Below are positions 36,580-48,416 of a stretch of 64,000 bases of DNA, in pieces. Within the stretch, counting starts at the first letter, position 1, and each line of letters starts with the position of its first letter. A program made the translations under genes and the position numbers. Source of the DNA: Mallotus nudiflorus (taxonomy: Eukaryota; Streptophyta; Magnoliopsida; Malpighiales; Euphorbiaceae); contig CANTUR010000067.1 of the NCBI GenBank assembly GCA_947683625.1, forward strand, positions 1,651,501 to 1,715,500, written 5' to 3'. Under the pieces are notes generated by a model, which had not been told where the DNA came from, did not search any database, and saw only the letters and a program-made list of their open reading frames with translations.

Positions 36580-37760
36580 CCTCTTGAGCTTATCTAGGTT
36601 GATGGGCTCTCTAAACTCATTTCCTTCTATATCAGATAGGATAGCGGAACCCTTAGAAAATAGTTTCTTTACCACATAAGGGCCCTCTCAATTCGGTTTT
36701 AACTTTCCCTAGGGGTCGGTCATGATTAGCTTTGTAAGTTTCAATACTAAATCACCATCTTTAATCTTCCCTGGCTTGATTTTCTTATTATAAGCCCGAG
36801 CTACTCTCTTCTGATATAACTAAGAGTGATACATAGCCTTCATCCTTTCTCATCCAGTAATATTAGCTGCACCAATCGACTCTCTACCCATTAGCACTGT
36901 AGGATTTTAGATTATAAGAGAACCCTTAATAACTTGATCTCCACCTCTATTAGCAATACGGCTTCACACCCATACATCAAGGAATACAAAGTGACCCCAG
37001 TTGATATTATAGCAGTAGTTCTATATCCCCATAATGCAAATTATAAGTAATCTTCCCAATCCTAACAATTCTTTATCATATTTACTAGGATCTTCTTTAC
37101 ATTCTTATTTTTAGCTTCTACTGCCCCATTTATTTGTGGTCTATATAGAGATTATCAGCGATGCTCAATTTTTTATTCTTTTAACAATGCGGTTGTCTCT
37201 ACCCGAAATTAAACACTATTATCAGTGACAACATGGTAAGGCAACCCATATCTATACATTATATTCTTCTTAATAAACCTTAACATTTGTTTAAAGCTGA
37301 TAGTAGTATAAGATTTGGCTTTAACCCACTTGGAGAAATATCCAATTGTCACCATGATGTATCGATGGCCTTTGACACTTTTGGCATTATCTCTCCTATA
37401 ATATCAATTCCTCAAACTACAAATGGCCAAGGAGAAGTCATTCCTTGGAGCTCCATAGAAGGTAGGTGGCTCACATCCCTATAAGCTTAGTAATTATGAC
37501 ATTTCTTTATAAACTTACAACAATCTATTTCCATGGTTAGCTAGAAATAACCCTGACAAGCTATTTTCTTTGCCAGGACTGTCCCATTTATATATGGCGT
37601 ACATACTCCTTCATGGACTACTTCCATATGTTTCTGAGCTTCATCTTTATCAACATATCTCAAATGAATGCCAGTAGGCATCCTTTTGTACAACATCCTA
37701 TTATAGCTTATGAATTATCATGATAGCATTCACAACAACATCCTTTCTTTCTTATCAGCT
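36580..37760 (-). pseudogene. Ogre-type integrase
   Basis: The minus strand reads, with stops, a zinc-binding N-terminal part (HEGVCTPYINGT near 37600). The catalytic core follows (GIDIIGEIMPK near 37395, VVTDN-like text near 37215-37235, MNGAVEAK near 37120). The C-terminal part has GCEAVLLIEVEIKLLRVL, then KPGKIKDGDLVLKL and EGPYVVKKLFSKGSAILSD. The reading ends near 36582. This is the longest pol domain still recognisable along its whole length. It is inactive through many stops. Confidence 0.7.
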
Positions 37761-38029
37761 TCCTAAAAAAACTGTCCTATTTCTAAATATCATTATAGAT
37801 TATAAAACCAAGGCTTCTCAATAGTAGTATCAACTAGCGTTATCCTTATTTCTTCATAACAAGGGTTTTGGGATTTTACTAAAATTATAGGCTTAACTTC
37901 TATTTGTCTCCCAATTTGCTACACAGAAGCCAACATAGCTAAAGCATTTGCTATCTAATTCTCTTCTCTTAGTAAATGAATAAATTTGCACTAGATAAAG
38001 GATAGCAAAATAATAGCTAAATAACACAT

Positions 38030-38310
38030 ATGCAACATGTATTCCTTTACCTCTCACTTTTTAGAAGCTTGTACAACCAATATATAATCCCCATACACGA
38101 TGACATCCTTTATCCCCACACTGAGTAGTGCTTCTAAACTGAAGATATAAGGCTCATATTCAGTTTGATTGTTCGTTACCTTAAAATTTAACCTTTTCAC
38201 CATTGGGATTATTTCTCTTTCTGGTGTGACCAGAATTATGCCAATACTAGCCCTCTTATTATTGACAACTTCATTAAAGTACATCTTTCATCCATGTACC
38301 TTTATTGCCC
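38030..38310 (-). pseudogene. Second (additional) RNase H of the Tat branch
   Basis: MYFNEVVNNKRASIGIILVT is followed by PEREIIPM, TNNQTEYEPYIFSLEAL and KDVIVYGDYILVVQ. The order is that of an RNase H with catalytic Glu in NQTEYE and Asp in YGD. The expected first Asp is changed: the family reads FDG at the site seen here as FNE. A second RNase H after the retroviral-type one is the hallmark of the Tat clade. Confidence 0.7.
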
Positions 38311-38394
38311 CTAAATACTCATTAGGAAACTTTAGTTCCCATTCTTATTCATTAGCTACCACCCTCCCTTTTACTACCTTCTTTGCTACATAGT

Positions 38395-38870
38395 CTATGT
38401 CAAATTCGATAAGCAAGACTAGCCACCTAGCTAACTTTCTCGTGAGTGATAGAGTTTGTTGAAGGTACTTAAAGGGATCATGTTTAAAAATTGCCTATAC
38501 TCTGTAAGACTAGAAGTAATGCCTGAGCTTCTTTGTCTCCCAAATCACGACTAAGCATGTCTTCTCTATAAGACTATAATGGGTTTCGTACTATAAGAGC
38601 TTCTTACTTAAGTAATACACTGCATGTTCAACCTTCCTTTCACTTTTTTAAGCTAACATTGCCCCTATCGTATCCTTTTCAATTGCCAAATAAAGAATTT
38701 AAGGTTTACCCAACTTCAATGACTGTAAAACTGGAGGATTCATTAAATAATTCTTAATAGTTTCAAAAGCTTGTTGACACCTATCATCCTAGATTATTGG
38801 TTGGTTCTTTTTTAGAAGCTTAAAAATTGGCCCACAAATTGTAGTAAACTTGGCTATGAACCTACTAATA
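38395..38870 (-). pseudogene. Ogre-type RNase H
   Basis: The minus strand reads, with stops, EKTCLVVIWE-KKLRHYF, then KHDPFKYL, TRKLARWLVLL-EFDI and VVKGRVVA. This is the usual gypsy RNase H and its tether to the second RNase H. Confidence 0.65.
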
Positions 38871-39620
38871 TGCTACAATCGACCAATGAACCCCTTGACT
38901 TCTTTTTCATTCTTTGGTGTGGGCATTTCTCTAATTTCCTTGACTTTATCCAAGTCCACTTCTATTCCTTTCTGATTGATAATGTGTCCCAGCAATTTCC
39001 CAGACATTACCTCAAAAATACACTTCTTTGAATTTAGTCTAAGGTTGTACTTTTCTACCCTTGCTAGGAACTTATCTAAAGCTTTGAAATATCCTTCTCT
39101 GGTTGCAGACTTCACCATTATATCATCTACGTACACTTCTACCCCTTTGTGGATCATATCGTGTAACAGAGTAGTCGCCATCCTCGATAGGTGGCCCCTG
39201 CATTCTTTAATCCAAATGGCATTACCAGATAACAATATATGCCATACTCAATGGTAAAATACATCTTTAACTTATCTATTACTACCATTATGATCTGGTT
39301 GTATCTCGAGAATCCATCCATGAAAGAGTACATTGCACTAGAAGCTACACTATTGACCAACGTGTCTATATGTGGCAGTGGAAAATCATCTTTCAAGCAA
39401 GCTTTGTTTAGATCTTTGTAGTCCACACATATTATAACCCTTCCATCTTTTTTGGGGATTAGAACTATATTCACTAACCATTTAGTGTCTTTCATTACTT
39501 CTAGAAATTTCACTTTCAGCTATTTCTTAACTTCTTCCTTAACTAAAAGAGCCCATTTCAACCTTAGCCTCCTCTTTTATGTTTTATTGGTGAGATGTAG
39601 GGATATGTAGGGATCCTATG
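38870..39620 (-). pseudogene. Ogre-type reverse transcriptase
   Basis: Two overlapping minus ORFs cover it. Block 1 (39154-39513) reads WLVNIVLIPKKDGR, CVDYKDLNKACLKDDFPLPH, IDTLV, SFMDGFSRYNQI (RT motif A) and MPFGLKNAGATY. Block 2 (38873-39235) reads EVYVDDIMVKS (the catalytic YVDD box) and LRLNSKKCIF, then LGHII and GIEVDLDKVKEI, ending GFIGRL. A frame change near 39160-39235 joins them. The enzyme would copy the element RNA, but this copy is broken. Confidence 0.85.
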
Positions 39621-39890
39621 TTTTGTGATCTCCCTGTTGATTCTTGACATATCCTTATAGCCCTAAGTGAATACTTTCTATTTTTTTATTAATATTTCTT
39701 TCATTTTTTCTCTTTTGTCATGAGTTAAATTAGAAGCAAGTATTATATTTTTAAGGAATTTGTGCCTAAATTAAATGATTTAGTTTGCTTGGAATAAATG
39801 TAAAACATATGCATAAAATGATCATAATAATAAAACAACCATTAGGAAACACGACGCACAAATAAACAAAGTTAGACTTCATTACATTCA
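39620..39890 (-). other. Possible pol intron or spacer between protease and RT
   Basis: AT-rich, with no coding similarity, between the acidic linker that follows protease (39888-40220, with EEESEENIAAPELKDTDG) and RT. Ogre elements are known for an intron at this place. I could not settle the splice sites. Confidence 0.35.
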
Positions 39891-40229
39891 CTTTTGAAAA
39901 GAACAAGTCTTCAGTTTCAAATAGAGTAGCAAGGGAAACACCAAAGTCATCATAAAAAAATCCATGATGGAATTGAGGACATAAGTTTCAAGATCCAGCT
40001 CCTCGTTCTGACCATCGGTATCTTTCAACTCCGGAGCAGCAATGTTCTCCTCAGACTCTTCCTCAATCGGTACCAGCTTTTCCACAGGAACTTCCTTAGT
40101 AGTAGCTTTCTTTACCCCATTCATAAACTCAATAAAGATTTTAAATCTTAGGACTACTTCCTTGACTATTAAAAGAGGTTCAAGAGCTCCTTTATAAGAA
40201 TAACCGGTGCCTTCCCTCACAAAAGTCTC

Positions 40230-40988
40230 TCATAAAGCCTTTCTCTTAACCACGACTTCTTCCTCTCTCTTTTCAAGATGATCCCAAATGTCAAACTCTT
40301 CCTTAAAAGCATCAGCCCCATCATATCCTACCCCATGCTTTAGAATTGGCACCTTGCGCTCCATAAATTTGGGGGGTTCATTTTGGTTCTTTCTTAGTCT
40401 CATGCTAGGCATAAATTTCACGTTGCACATCATGTTTAGAACCCTCTCGTCTATCTCATCCTCATAAATTATATAAACTTTGAAACTCAAACTTATAGGG
40501 ATCTCCTTAGGAGCCAACTTCAGAGTGGCCACAACAACTTTAGTTTCTAAAGAGATGGTGATAACCTTGCCTTCATGTGGAAACTTAATTTTTTGATGAA
40601 TAGTAAAGGGCACACCACCCAAAGGATGAAACCACGGCCTTCCTAATAGGATAGCAAAGGTCATAGGAATATCAATTACATATAAGTTAACCCAAGTCTC
40701 GATAGGTCCCATCTTGACCAAAGCCCTGAATGTCCCCTCAACATGCCTCTTCGTATCATCATAAGCCTTGATAATTACTTCAGAAGGTTTCAAGTCCGCT
40801 ACAGTCAACCCTAACTTCAGTAGAATCTTTAATGGATACACATTAATGGCAAAACCATTATCTACCATCATACAATAGGTCATCTTTCCTTTTACTTTAG
40901 CCTTGATGAACAAAGCTTTGTGGTGATCCCTTCCCTCTAAAGGTAGATCATCATCAGAAAACACAATGGCTCCTTGAGGGGTTTTCAT
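40230..40988 (-). pseudogene. Ogre-type aspartic protease region
   Basis: It is an open frame of 252 codons. It begins MKTPQGAIVFSDDDLPLEGR, then HHKALFIKAKVKG, YCMMVDNGFAINVYPLKIL (the catalytic site; the family has an Asp-x-Gly, here DNG), AYDDTKRHVEGTF, VNLYVIDIPMTFAILLGRPW and IHQKIKFPHEG. This is the longest uninterrupted frame in the element. It is followed directly by the acidic linker ORF 39888-40220. Confidence 0.75.
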
Positions 40989-41479
40989 TAATAAACTAAC
41001 ATTTGTTCGGGAGTATAACCTATAAAGGTCTTTTTTTAGTCCAAAGCCAAAACTAGTGCCCTGATAGTCTATGGAATGTATAAGTAGCTCTTAAACACTG
41101 GCAATGGTCTTTTAATCTCTCTTTACCTCTTCCTTTGAATTCTATATGTTTTTAGGTCTAGGTTCGGTATTTTTGGTTTCTTTTTCTTTCTTTTTGACCA
41201 TCCTAACTGGCTGGTGCACTCTACTCTCCTCATCTTCCCATAAATCAATCCATCCCTCATCCTCACCATCAGAGCTCCAGATATCCAAAACATACACAAC
41301 AAGTTCCATGGTTTTTTCATTTTGGTCTAGTGGTTGGGTTCAGATTCTGGTAAGCTATGGGTGGTATTTACGAAAGATTTTAAGACTTGCTCTTCTATTA
41401 AACCTGTGTTAATTATTATGATGGGTAGGTTTAGTAGTGGTACATTTCAGTAATTAGGTATAGGGTTGTTTTAGGTGTT

Positions 41480-42701
41480 TGGCTTTCTAGTTTTGGGGTT
41501 GGTGATCTTACCTATATCTATCAGGTCTTGAATTTCATATTTCAATCAAGCACAATTGTCAGTGTCATGTTCAATGGTCTGGTGAAATTTGTAAAAGAGT
41601 TTTAGGTTGGCATTTGGCATAGGTTGTTGTAAGGGTAAGGGTCATAACAAGTTCTTCTCAATCAACTTTTCAAGGACTTTATAAAGAGGCCACCCCAAAT
41701 TTAAAAACCTTCGGGGTTGCCCTACAACATTAATTTACTTGTTGCTGCTTGGTTGTCTAATAATATTGATTTGCACATTACTGCTTGAGCTAATTCCATC
41801 ATTGCCCCCATATCTTCCCCCAAAGAATCTCTTCTCTTAGGCCAAATCTGACTCTTTTTGGACCCAAATTTGTACAACTCTTCAAAGTTTTAGATCCCAT
41901 GGTCCCTCAACTCCATAGACAATGCCGAAACACCCTTCCATTGCTAGCATCAATTAATCTAACTTAGCAAGTCTATGTCTCATTTGAGCCAACTTCCCCC
42001 TCTAACGAGTCAAATAGTTAATGAAGGACTTATTAAAGTTTTGCTTAGTATTCTGCAGATCCCTCAAAGATACTTTTAATTGAACATTAAGACCATACTG
42101 CTTCATAAACACAGCACATAATTCTCTTCGGTCAGAATATACACGCGATTTTAAAGCAAAATACAAATGAATTGGTGCGCCCTCTAATGACATATGGAAC
42201 TGCTAGACTATTTAAGCCTTAGTAAACTTAGTAGCTTTCATGTAAGTCATATATTATTTCAAATGCAAATATAGGTCTTCAGTCCCAAAGTACTTTTTTA
42301 TGTCAGGGAATTTAAATTTTTAGGGTAAAGGATCATCCTCTTCATCTAGATTTAAATCAGTGTAGTCCATCAGAGCATCCATGCCCTTTTCTTTCATCAT
42401 CATTTGCATTTGGTCATGGCCTTACTCATATTATTGGCCCAATCATACTGTTTCACATCCTCAGCCAGGTTCACACTCTTCCAGCCCAATGGATTAGCCA
42501 ACACTGTCACATTATCCTCTTCCCTTTCTTTCACCAAGATTTTAATGTCAAGATCAATCGAGTTAGTTAGTTGCACAGGCTACTTTTCTTTGATTAGTTT
42601 AGTTATTTCCCCATCATCTCTCTCATCATAAATCGAGTTTCAGTAAATACTTCTTCTTTCAACTGTTCTTTAAAAGCCTTAGGATCAAAGCCACTTGCCA
42701 T
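41480..42701 (-). pseudogene. Ogre-type gag
   Basis: An ATG at 42699-42701 begins MASGFDPKAFKEQLKEEVFT. The clearest internal part is 42002-42193 (MSLEGAPIHLYFALKSRVYS, then FMKQYGLNVQL and SLRDLQNTKQNFNKSFINYL), the retrotransposon gag core with its 'F..SFxxYxxR' motif. Stops and shifts are frequent elsewhere. It ends towards the protease region near 41.4 kb. Confidence 0.65.
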
Positions 42702-43700
42702 TTCTATTTCTGAGCTTTTGATTAAATAGCCAGAATGAGATCAAACCCACCTAAATGAGCTCGAAGGATCTATATTTACAAGACTGTATGTTAGAACTAT
42801 GCATGATATGTATGTATGATATGCAATTTCATTTTTGTTTCATTATTTCAGATAAAAAATGAACACACTTTATTTACACATAACATAAAAACAAAATACA
42901 AAGCTTTAAAAATGATAACCTCCACCCTTATTTCCTTTGCACGTGTGTTCAATGGTAAGTAAGTTTCTTGTCCTAGGATTTTTTGTCTAATTTTTAATTA
43001 TCAACAGGGGATAATAAAACTGATATATGCAAGATAACTCTTAAAATGGAGCAAACAAGTAATGAATTCTCTAAATAAATCCAAAGTTCATCCTCAATGG
43101 GCCAAGAATGACATCAAAGCCTTACCTTATCAAGATCCATTTTTAATTGGCCAAAATGTGCATGAAAGGTCCATTTTGACCACATCCACTTTAAATGGGC
43201 TAAAAATAGGCATAAACAACCCATCTTGACAAGGTCTATTTATAATGGGCTTGGGTTTTATTTTAAGGATTCATTAAAGGGCATTAAACACATGCAATTG
43301 GAAAATTCCTAAGGGAAATTACTAAGTCACCCTTGAGTAAGGAGAAGTATATGGATACATATTATTATGGGAGTTTAAGCCTACTACTTGAGTCTCAAGT
43401 AGTAGGCTTAAACTCCCATAATAATATGTATCCATATACTTCTCCTTACTCAAGGGTCTATACGACGCAAATAAGTACGTCTCGTGAGTGACAATAATAA
43501 AATATTCCACCACCAAGTTTGAGTAAAACGTAAGTAGCAAAATAATGATTATTGTCAAGTTAATTTGGGACTGAAGTGTTCATTGTGCATAAGAATGTGT
43601 AGTGAATGCAACAGAAATGCAAAAAAATAAAGGAATAATTAAGGATGATAAAATATACAGCACTTGGAATCAATTTCTCTATCCCTAGTGGACTCACCAC
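42702..43700 (-). other. 5' leader of the Ogre-type element
   Basis: Non-coding, between gag and the 5' LTR. It contains tandem-like phrases (CCATTTTGACCACATCC, CCATCTTGACAAGGTC) at 43130-43255 and the palindrome at 43329-43457. Next to the LTR, the minus strand reads GTGGTGAGTCCACTAGGG (43683-43700), resembling the TGGCGACTC-type primer-binding site of Tat elements with several changes. Confidence 0.6.
43329..43457. repeat. Perfect palindrome, 64-bp arms, 1-nt centre
   Basis: Bases 43329-43392 are the exact reverse complement of 43394-43457, with T43393 at the centre. I compared the arms base by base and found no mismatch. Pairing stops at 43328/43458 (C/C). The rest of the element is heavily mutated, so a perfect palindrome must be younger than the decay, or be a sequencing or assembly artefact. 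Confidence 0.95.
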
Positions 43701-45619
43701 TGTAGGTAGTGAAATTTAGCGCACGCTAAGTGTTTGGCGACCACGGCACTGTGTGGGCTCTAAGCATACTAGAAAATAAAAAATAAGTCTTAAAGCCTAA
43801 TCAGAGATGGAATTACCACCCGGATGAGAGCTAGGGAACACTTATATGGCAATTAGATTCCACAAAGGTTCCCAGAAGCTATCATTAGAGAACGGGTTCA
43901 GAAAATGGGTATGGGCTTTCGAAATGCCCACCCAACCTTGCAATTGGCTTTCGTTTGTGTTTCGTATTTTATTACCTTTAATTATTCAATTATTTCTTTA
44001 TTAACATGCTAATTATGATTTCCTTCAAACAATTGTCACATTTTATATTTAAGTCCAGTTTGCACATTAATTCAATTTCAAGCATTTGATTCCAACATTT
44101 ATCAAAATAGTAACTTACAAAATACATTTAAATCAAATGGGGAAGGGATTAATGATTATAACATTTTGTGTAAATAACAGTATAATAAACTGAATATTAA
44201 CCAAAAGTAAACAAGCATTAAACTACGCATAGATGTAAATAAAAGGCTAAGAAGGTTATGACCTAAAATTGGATGATCAAGATCACTCCATTCCCTATGA
44301 TAAATAAAATATTAGATCCCAAAACATGAAAAACCCTATAAAAGAGAACCCATAAGGTTAATTTATAGGCCAAATAAATACAAGTAAGGACCATAAACAC
44401 CTAAATGTAAATTAAGCAAAATAATAAATTGATCATGCAAAGAAAGCCAAAAGTACAAAAAGCATAAAAATTCATGGTAACTCGTACCACATATGATTTA
44501 TAAGAAATATTAAGACAAAGTCGTGCAAGGCCTAGTCATAGTGGTGATCACCTTATCCATGAGGCGATTGCCTCATAGCAGTGTGAAGAGGTGTCGCCTG
44601 ATCAACAAACACGAGTGACCCTTAAAAAAGTAACAAACTTCTATCTTAAGTAAACCATAACTGATACAAGCAAACTAAATTTATAACTACACCTGATACC
44701 TTAATGGATCATGTTAAGAATATAATAGCAGGTAAGCAACAAACTCAAGAAATAAACAAACAATTAAGTAAATAAAGATATATATAAATCCAAAAGCTAT
44801 AAAGAAAACTTTAGAATAAGTAAAGATTATTATTGAATGAGAAAGCTTATTTTCCAAAATAGTTGGCCCTCAGAAGTTGTTTATTATCTGGTCTCTATTT
44901 AAATGTAAGAAGAATCTCTCATTCTACCTTGAAAATGGATGTTTTAGCTTGTTTTTCCTTTTTCCCCTCAAGAATGTTTTTTTTTCTTCTTTTTTCAAGG
45001 CTCCTTACCCTCTTTTTCTGCATGTAGTTGGCTTTTCTAAAAAGTGCTAGCCTCCCCCTTTTTCTCTCTCTTCTTCCCCTTTTTAGTCCTATCCCTAGGC
45101 CATTTCCCACCACCTTTATTCTCATCATTAAATTTCTAGTCTTTTTCTTTTCCCCAAAATTCCTCTCCTCACGTAAAAGACTAAGTTTTAGTCAAAGGTG
45201 AGCTCACCACTTGACCACCATTGTCACCTCTACATTTTATGCAGAGGTAAGTGGCTATTGCAGAGACAACGTCTTTGCAATAAGGCAATCATCTCACTTC
45301 ATAGAGGCAATCGCCTCTTCAAAGAGGCGTCACCTTTTGGCGCAATTTTGCATTGGGCACAATGAGCTGAGGCAGATTGGGCTCACTTTATGGGTTTGGG
45401 CTTGGATTTTGGGGTTTTAAACTTGTGTTTTCATGGGTTTAAGCATGAAATGGGTTTAGGTTTTGGGCTTAAGCTCTTAGCTCTATTCTTAAGAAGATTT
45501 CGGACTTCTCTTGTATTCAAGATTCATGTTTTCTCATCATCAAGCTTTATTATGGGCCAATCAAACCGAGCATTTACATTTCACCCTCTATCACGGACCA
45601 ATCGAATCGGGTGTCTATA
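43701..45619 (-). repeat. 5' LTR of the Ogre-type element
   Basis: On the plus strand it runs from TGTAGGTAGTG to GTGTCTATA. The expected terminal ACA is ATA, a transition. It is homologous to 29204-31103. It carries GAGGCGAT-type motifs at 44540-44600 and 45260-45340. Confidence 0.85.
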
Positions 45620-46098
45620 AATATTTAAATATAAAGGTTTTTAAAAAAAATTGAAATTCTTATCTAATAAAAATATTAAATAACCATTTATTCATTATTC
45701 TCTTGGAATCTACTTATGACACTAAAAAGAATTTATATTTAATTAATTTTTATGTGAATTTTTTAAAAAAAAATATTATATAGATTCAGCCCATCCTATT
45801 TCAAAAAAAAAAATTTAAATAAAAGAAAGTTATCTCATTCTAAATCAAATTTCATTTTTTTCACTTGCAAAATAAAAATAGAAATTTTATTTATTTATTT
45901 ATTCATCCATCTTGTCCTAGTTTTTAAGATTTAAATAAATATGTATTAATTTTAAGTAAATAAAATTAATAAATATTCATTTAACATTTAAATAGTTATA
46001 TAAATTTATATAGGATTGAACGAGACTTTTTATTTAAATGTTTCTAAATTTTTTAAATAGAAAGAAATTTTTTAAAAAATTTCATAAAATTTAGATGT
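45620..46098. mobile_element. Long-TIR DNA transposon, second part (arm end and centre)
   Basis: 45656-45720 is an inverted match to 52325-52375. The longest shared run is near CTTATCTAATAAAAATATTA, followed by AATAACCATTTATT. Joined to 28969-29203 it makes one arm. The rest (45740-46098) is AT-rich unmatched centre. It is cut at 46098 by the copia insertion. Confidence 0.75.
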
Positions 46099-46408
46099 TA
46101 TTATGAATGTGAATGAACAATATATTGTTTGTGAATGAATAATATATTGTTTGTGAGAGAATAGTACTCAAATAGTGAAAAGAAAATCTCTATATAAAGG
46201 GATTGAAATTCATTAATGAGAATGTTAAGAAGAAGAAGAAGAAAAGATATATTACTCTCTAAATTCTTTCAATATTGTAGTTCTCCAAACTCTCTCTAAA
46301 TTCTCTTAAAATCATTCTACTATAAAATATTTTTCTTTTAGTTAAATACTACTAAATTCAAGTTTAGTTCTATAACAAATTAAGTAATTAAATTTTTATT
46401 TCACAACA
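46099..46408 (+). repeat. Copia 5' LTR
   Basis: It starts TATTATGAATGTG and ends TTTCACAACA, so it begins TA rather than TG. Near its start are two copies of a 22-bp unit with AATATATTG. TATATAAA (46191-46198) is the promoter TATA box, followed by an AAGAAG run and a CTCTCTAAATTC leader. Confidence 0.92.
46191..46198 (+). promoter_or_regulatory. TATA box of the copia LTR
   Basis: TATATAAA in the middle of the LTR, conserved in the 3' LTR (52055-52062). Confidence 0.7.
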
Positions 46409-46427
46409 CGTTATCAGCACGAGGAGC
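46409..46427 (+). other. Copia primer-binding-site candidate
   Basis: CGTTATCAGCACGAGGAGC directly follows the LTR. The TTATCAGCACG motif is common at this spot in plant copia elements; the tRNA is not assigned. Confidence 0.5.
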
Positions 46428-47256
46428 TTTCGATCAAAACAATAAGGTACATATTTCTTAATATTTAATATTTATGAATATATTATTTGATTATATATTA
46501 TCATGGATGACTATGCCTCCTACTAATTTATATATTTATATTTATTTCTTCAATCTACCTTTATATTAATTGTTATTTTTATTTTGTTTTACTAACTACA
46601 CCATTGATGCAAATATTGCTAGAAATGGTTCTAACCTTATGGATGGCTATGCCTCCTATCAATTTATATTTATGCACATTTATTTATTTTTTATTTATGT
46701 TAATGGAAGACTATACCCCATTTTATATTAATGGACGGTTTTGCCCCATATTTATACATATCGTTATGTTAACTCACTTGCTATAAATAATCATATCAAC
46801 ATTATTTATTGATTTTACTTTATATAATTTATTTTTAAATATATTATATTAAAAAAAAATTCTAATGGCTATATTTTTATTACCAATGGTAACATAACGG
46901 TAATAAACGGATATATTTTTCATTATAAATAGATGAGCTATAAATTTTATTTATTCACACAAATTCATACATTTTCTCTCTCTCTTCACTCTAAATTGTA
47001 AACATGATTTGGTATATTTATATTTGTGTTTTGATCATGACTATTATAATAGTTTTAGGAATAATTCATATGGAAGATGATTTTCTATTTGATATAATTT
47101 TAAGTATTATTGTATCATTTTTTGTACCGCTATTATTTCTTGCAATATTCATTCATGATATAATTAATTAGTAAATTCTGATTATGTTTGATTTTTTTAG
47201 TAGTCATCAAATTTATGAATTCTAATTGAGTTATATTTTTTTTATTAGTTATCATA
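46428..47256 (+). other. Copia leader
   Basis: AT-rich leader between primer site and gag. It contains three diverged copies of a phrase like ATGGATGGCTATGCCTCCTA (around 46505, 46640, 46700-46750) and no gene. Confidence 0.6.
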
Positions 47257-48261
47257 ATGACAAATCTAGCAAAGCTTGAGTTCGTTGCTCTTGACATCAT
47301 GGGAAAAAATTTTATGTCTTGGATTCTAGATGTAGAGATGCATCTTCAATCAATAAGGTTAATTGATACCATAAAAGAAAATAATAACACCTCATTGCAA
47401 GATAAGGCCAAGTCTATAATTTTTCTCTGTCGTCATCTTGATGAAGGATTAAAATGTGAATATTTGACTGTCAAAGATCCAAGTGTTCTTTGGAAGGATC
47501 TAAACGACAGATATGATCATCAAAGAGATGTAATACTATCAGTAGTCACTGATGAATGGAGAGCTTTACGCTTTCAAGATTTCAAAAAAGTGAGTGACTA
47601 TAATTCTGCAATGTTCAGAATAGTATTATAATTAAAATTCTGTGGACAGACAGTCATAGACGAGGATATGCTGGAGAAAACTTACTCCACATTTCATGAA
47701 TCAAATGTTACACTGCAACAACAATACAGGATGCAGAGATTTAAAAAATATTCTGAACTAATTTCATGCCTACTGGTAGCTAAGAAAAATAATGAACTCT
47801 TGATGAAAAATCATCAGTCCCGTCCCACTGGCTCAATAGCATTTCCAGAAGCAAATGCTATAAATTATTCCAGATATAAAAATTACAATAGCCATGGACG
47901 TGGGAGAGATAGATGTCGTGGACGTGGAAGAGGTCAATTCTTTGGTCGTGGTCGTGGAAATAAATATAATAATACTCCACAACAGACTCAGACTCAACCT
48001 CAAAAGAAGTTAAAATTAGTCATTAGTGGTGTTCAAGAAAGGCCTCAACATAAGTTTGAAACTGTGTGTTTCAGATGTGGTAGTAAAGGACACTGGTCAC
48101 AAATTTGTCGAACACCACCACATCTTTGCCAACTTTATAAGGCATCATTGAAAGGCAAAGAAAAGGAAATAAACTTCAATGAGCATCATACTCATGTTAA
48201 TGATACAACTCATCTAGATGTTTCTGATTTTACTGATGATTTTACTGACAATGGAAATTGA
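47257..48261 (+). pseudogene. Copia gag (one in-frame stop)
   Basis: ATG at 47257. The UBN2-type gag core is seen as GKNFMSWILDVEMHL, then SIIFLCRHLDEGLKCEYL and LWKDLNDRYDHQ. It is followed by an Arg/Gly-rich segment (GRGRDRCRGRGRGQFFGRGR) and a zinc knuckle CFRCGSKGHWSQIC (CX2CX4HX4C). The TAA at 47629-47631 is the only break; the same frame goes on to the TGA at 48259-48261 (334 codons in all). Gag would form the particle that packages the RNA. Confidence 0.9.
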
Positions 48262-48416
48262 GACATCTACAATTTTAAGTATATTGTTATTACTTATTTT
48301 ATTCTGAAGAATATGCTATTATTATGTATGTTATTTTCAAATTAAATAAAATGTCATACTTTACAATTATTTTATGTTTTTACCTTAATTGATTAATTTT
48401 TTTTTGTTTATCTATT
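48262..48416 (+). other. Gag-pol spacer of the copia element
   Basis: AT-rich, no coding. Pol is in a different frame from gag and begins without an ATG near 48417, so expression would need a frame change or a separate mechanism. Confidence 0.5.

Larger units (their letters stand above)
29204..45619 (-). mobile_element. Tat/Ogre-type Ty3/gypsy retrotransposon, complete but decayed
   Basis: It has two 1.9 kb LTRs in the same orientation, a flanking 5-bp duplication with one transition (AACAT at 29199-29203, AATAT at 45620-45624), and gag-pol on the minus strand. A polypurine tract (minus-strand AAGGGGCAAAT) abuts the 3' LTR at 31104. A degenerate primer-binding site abuts the 5' LTR at 43700. 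Coding order is gag, protease, RT, RNase H, a second RNase H, integrase. The second RNase H and the antisense reading frames downstream of integrase are marks of the Tat branch (Ogre/Retand). All frames are broken, so the copy is dead. Removing it and one target copy restores a continuous inverted-repeat arm of the host transposon. Confidence 0.85.

Noticed and set aside
43322..43558. 78-codon minus ORF
   Set aside because: It is created by the palindrome and has no coding character.
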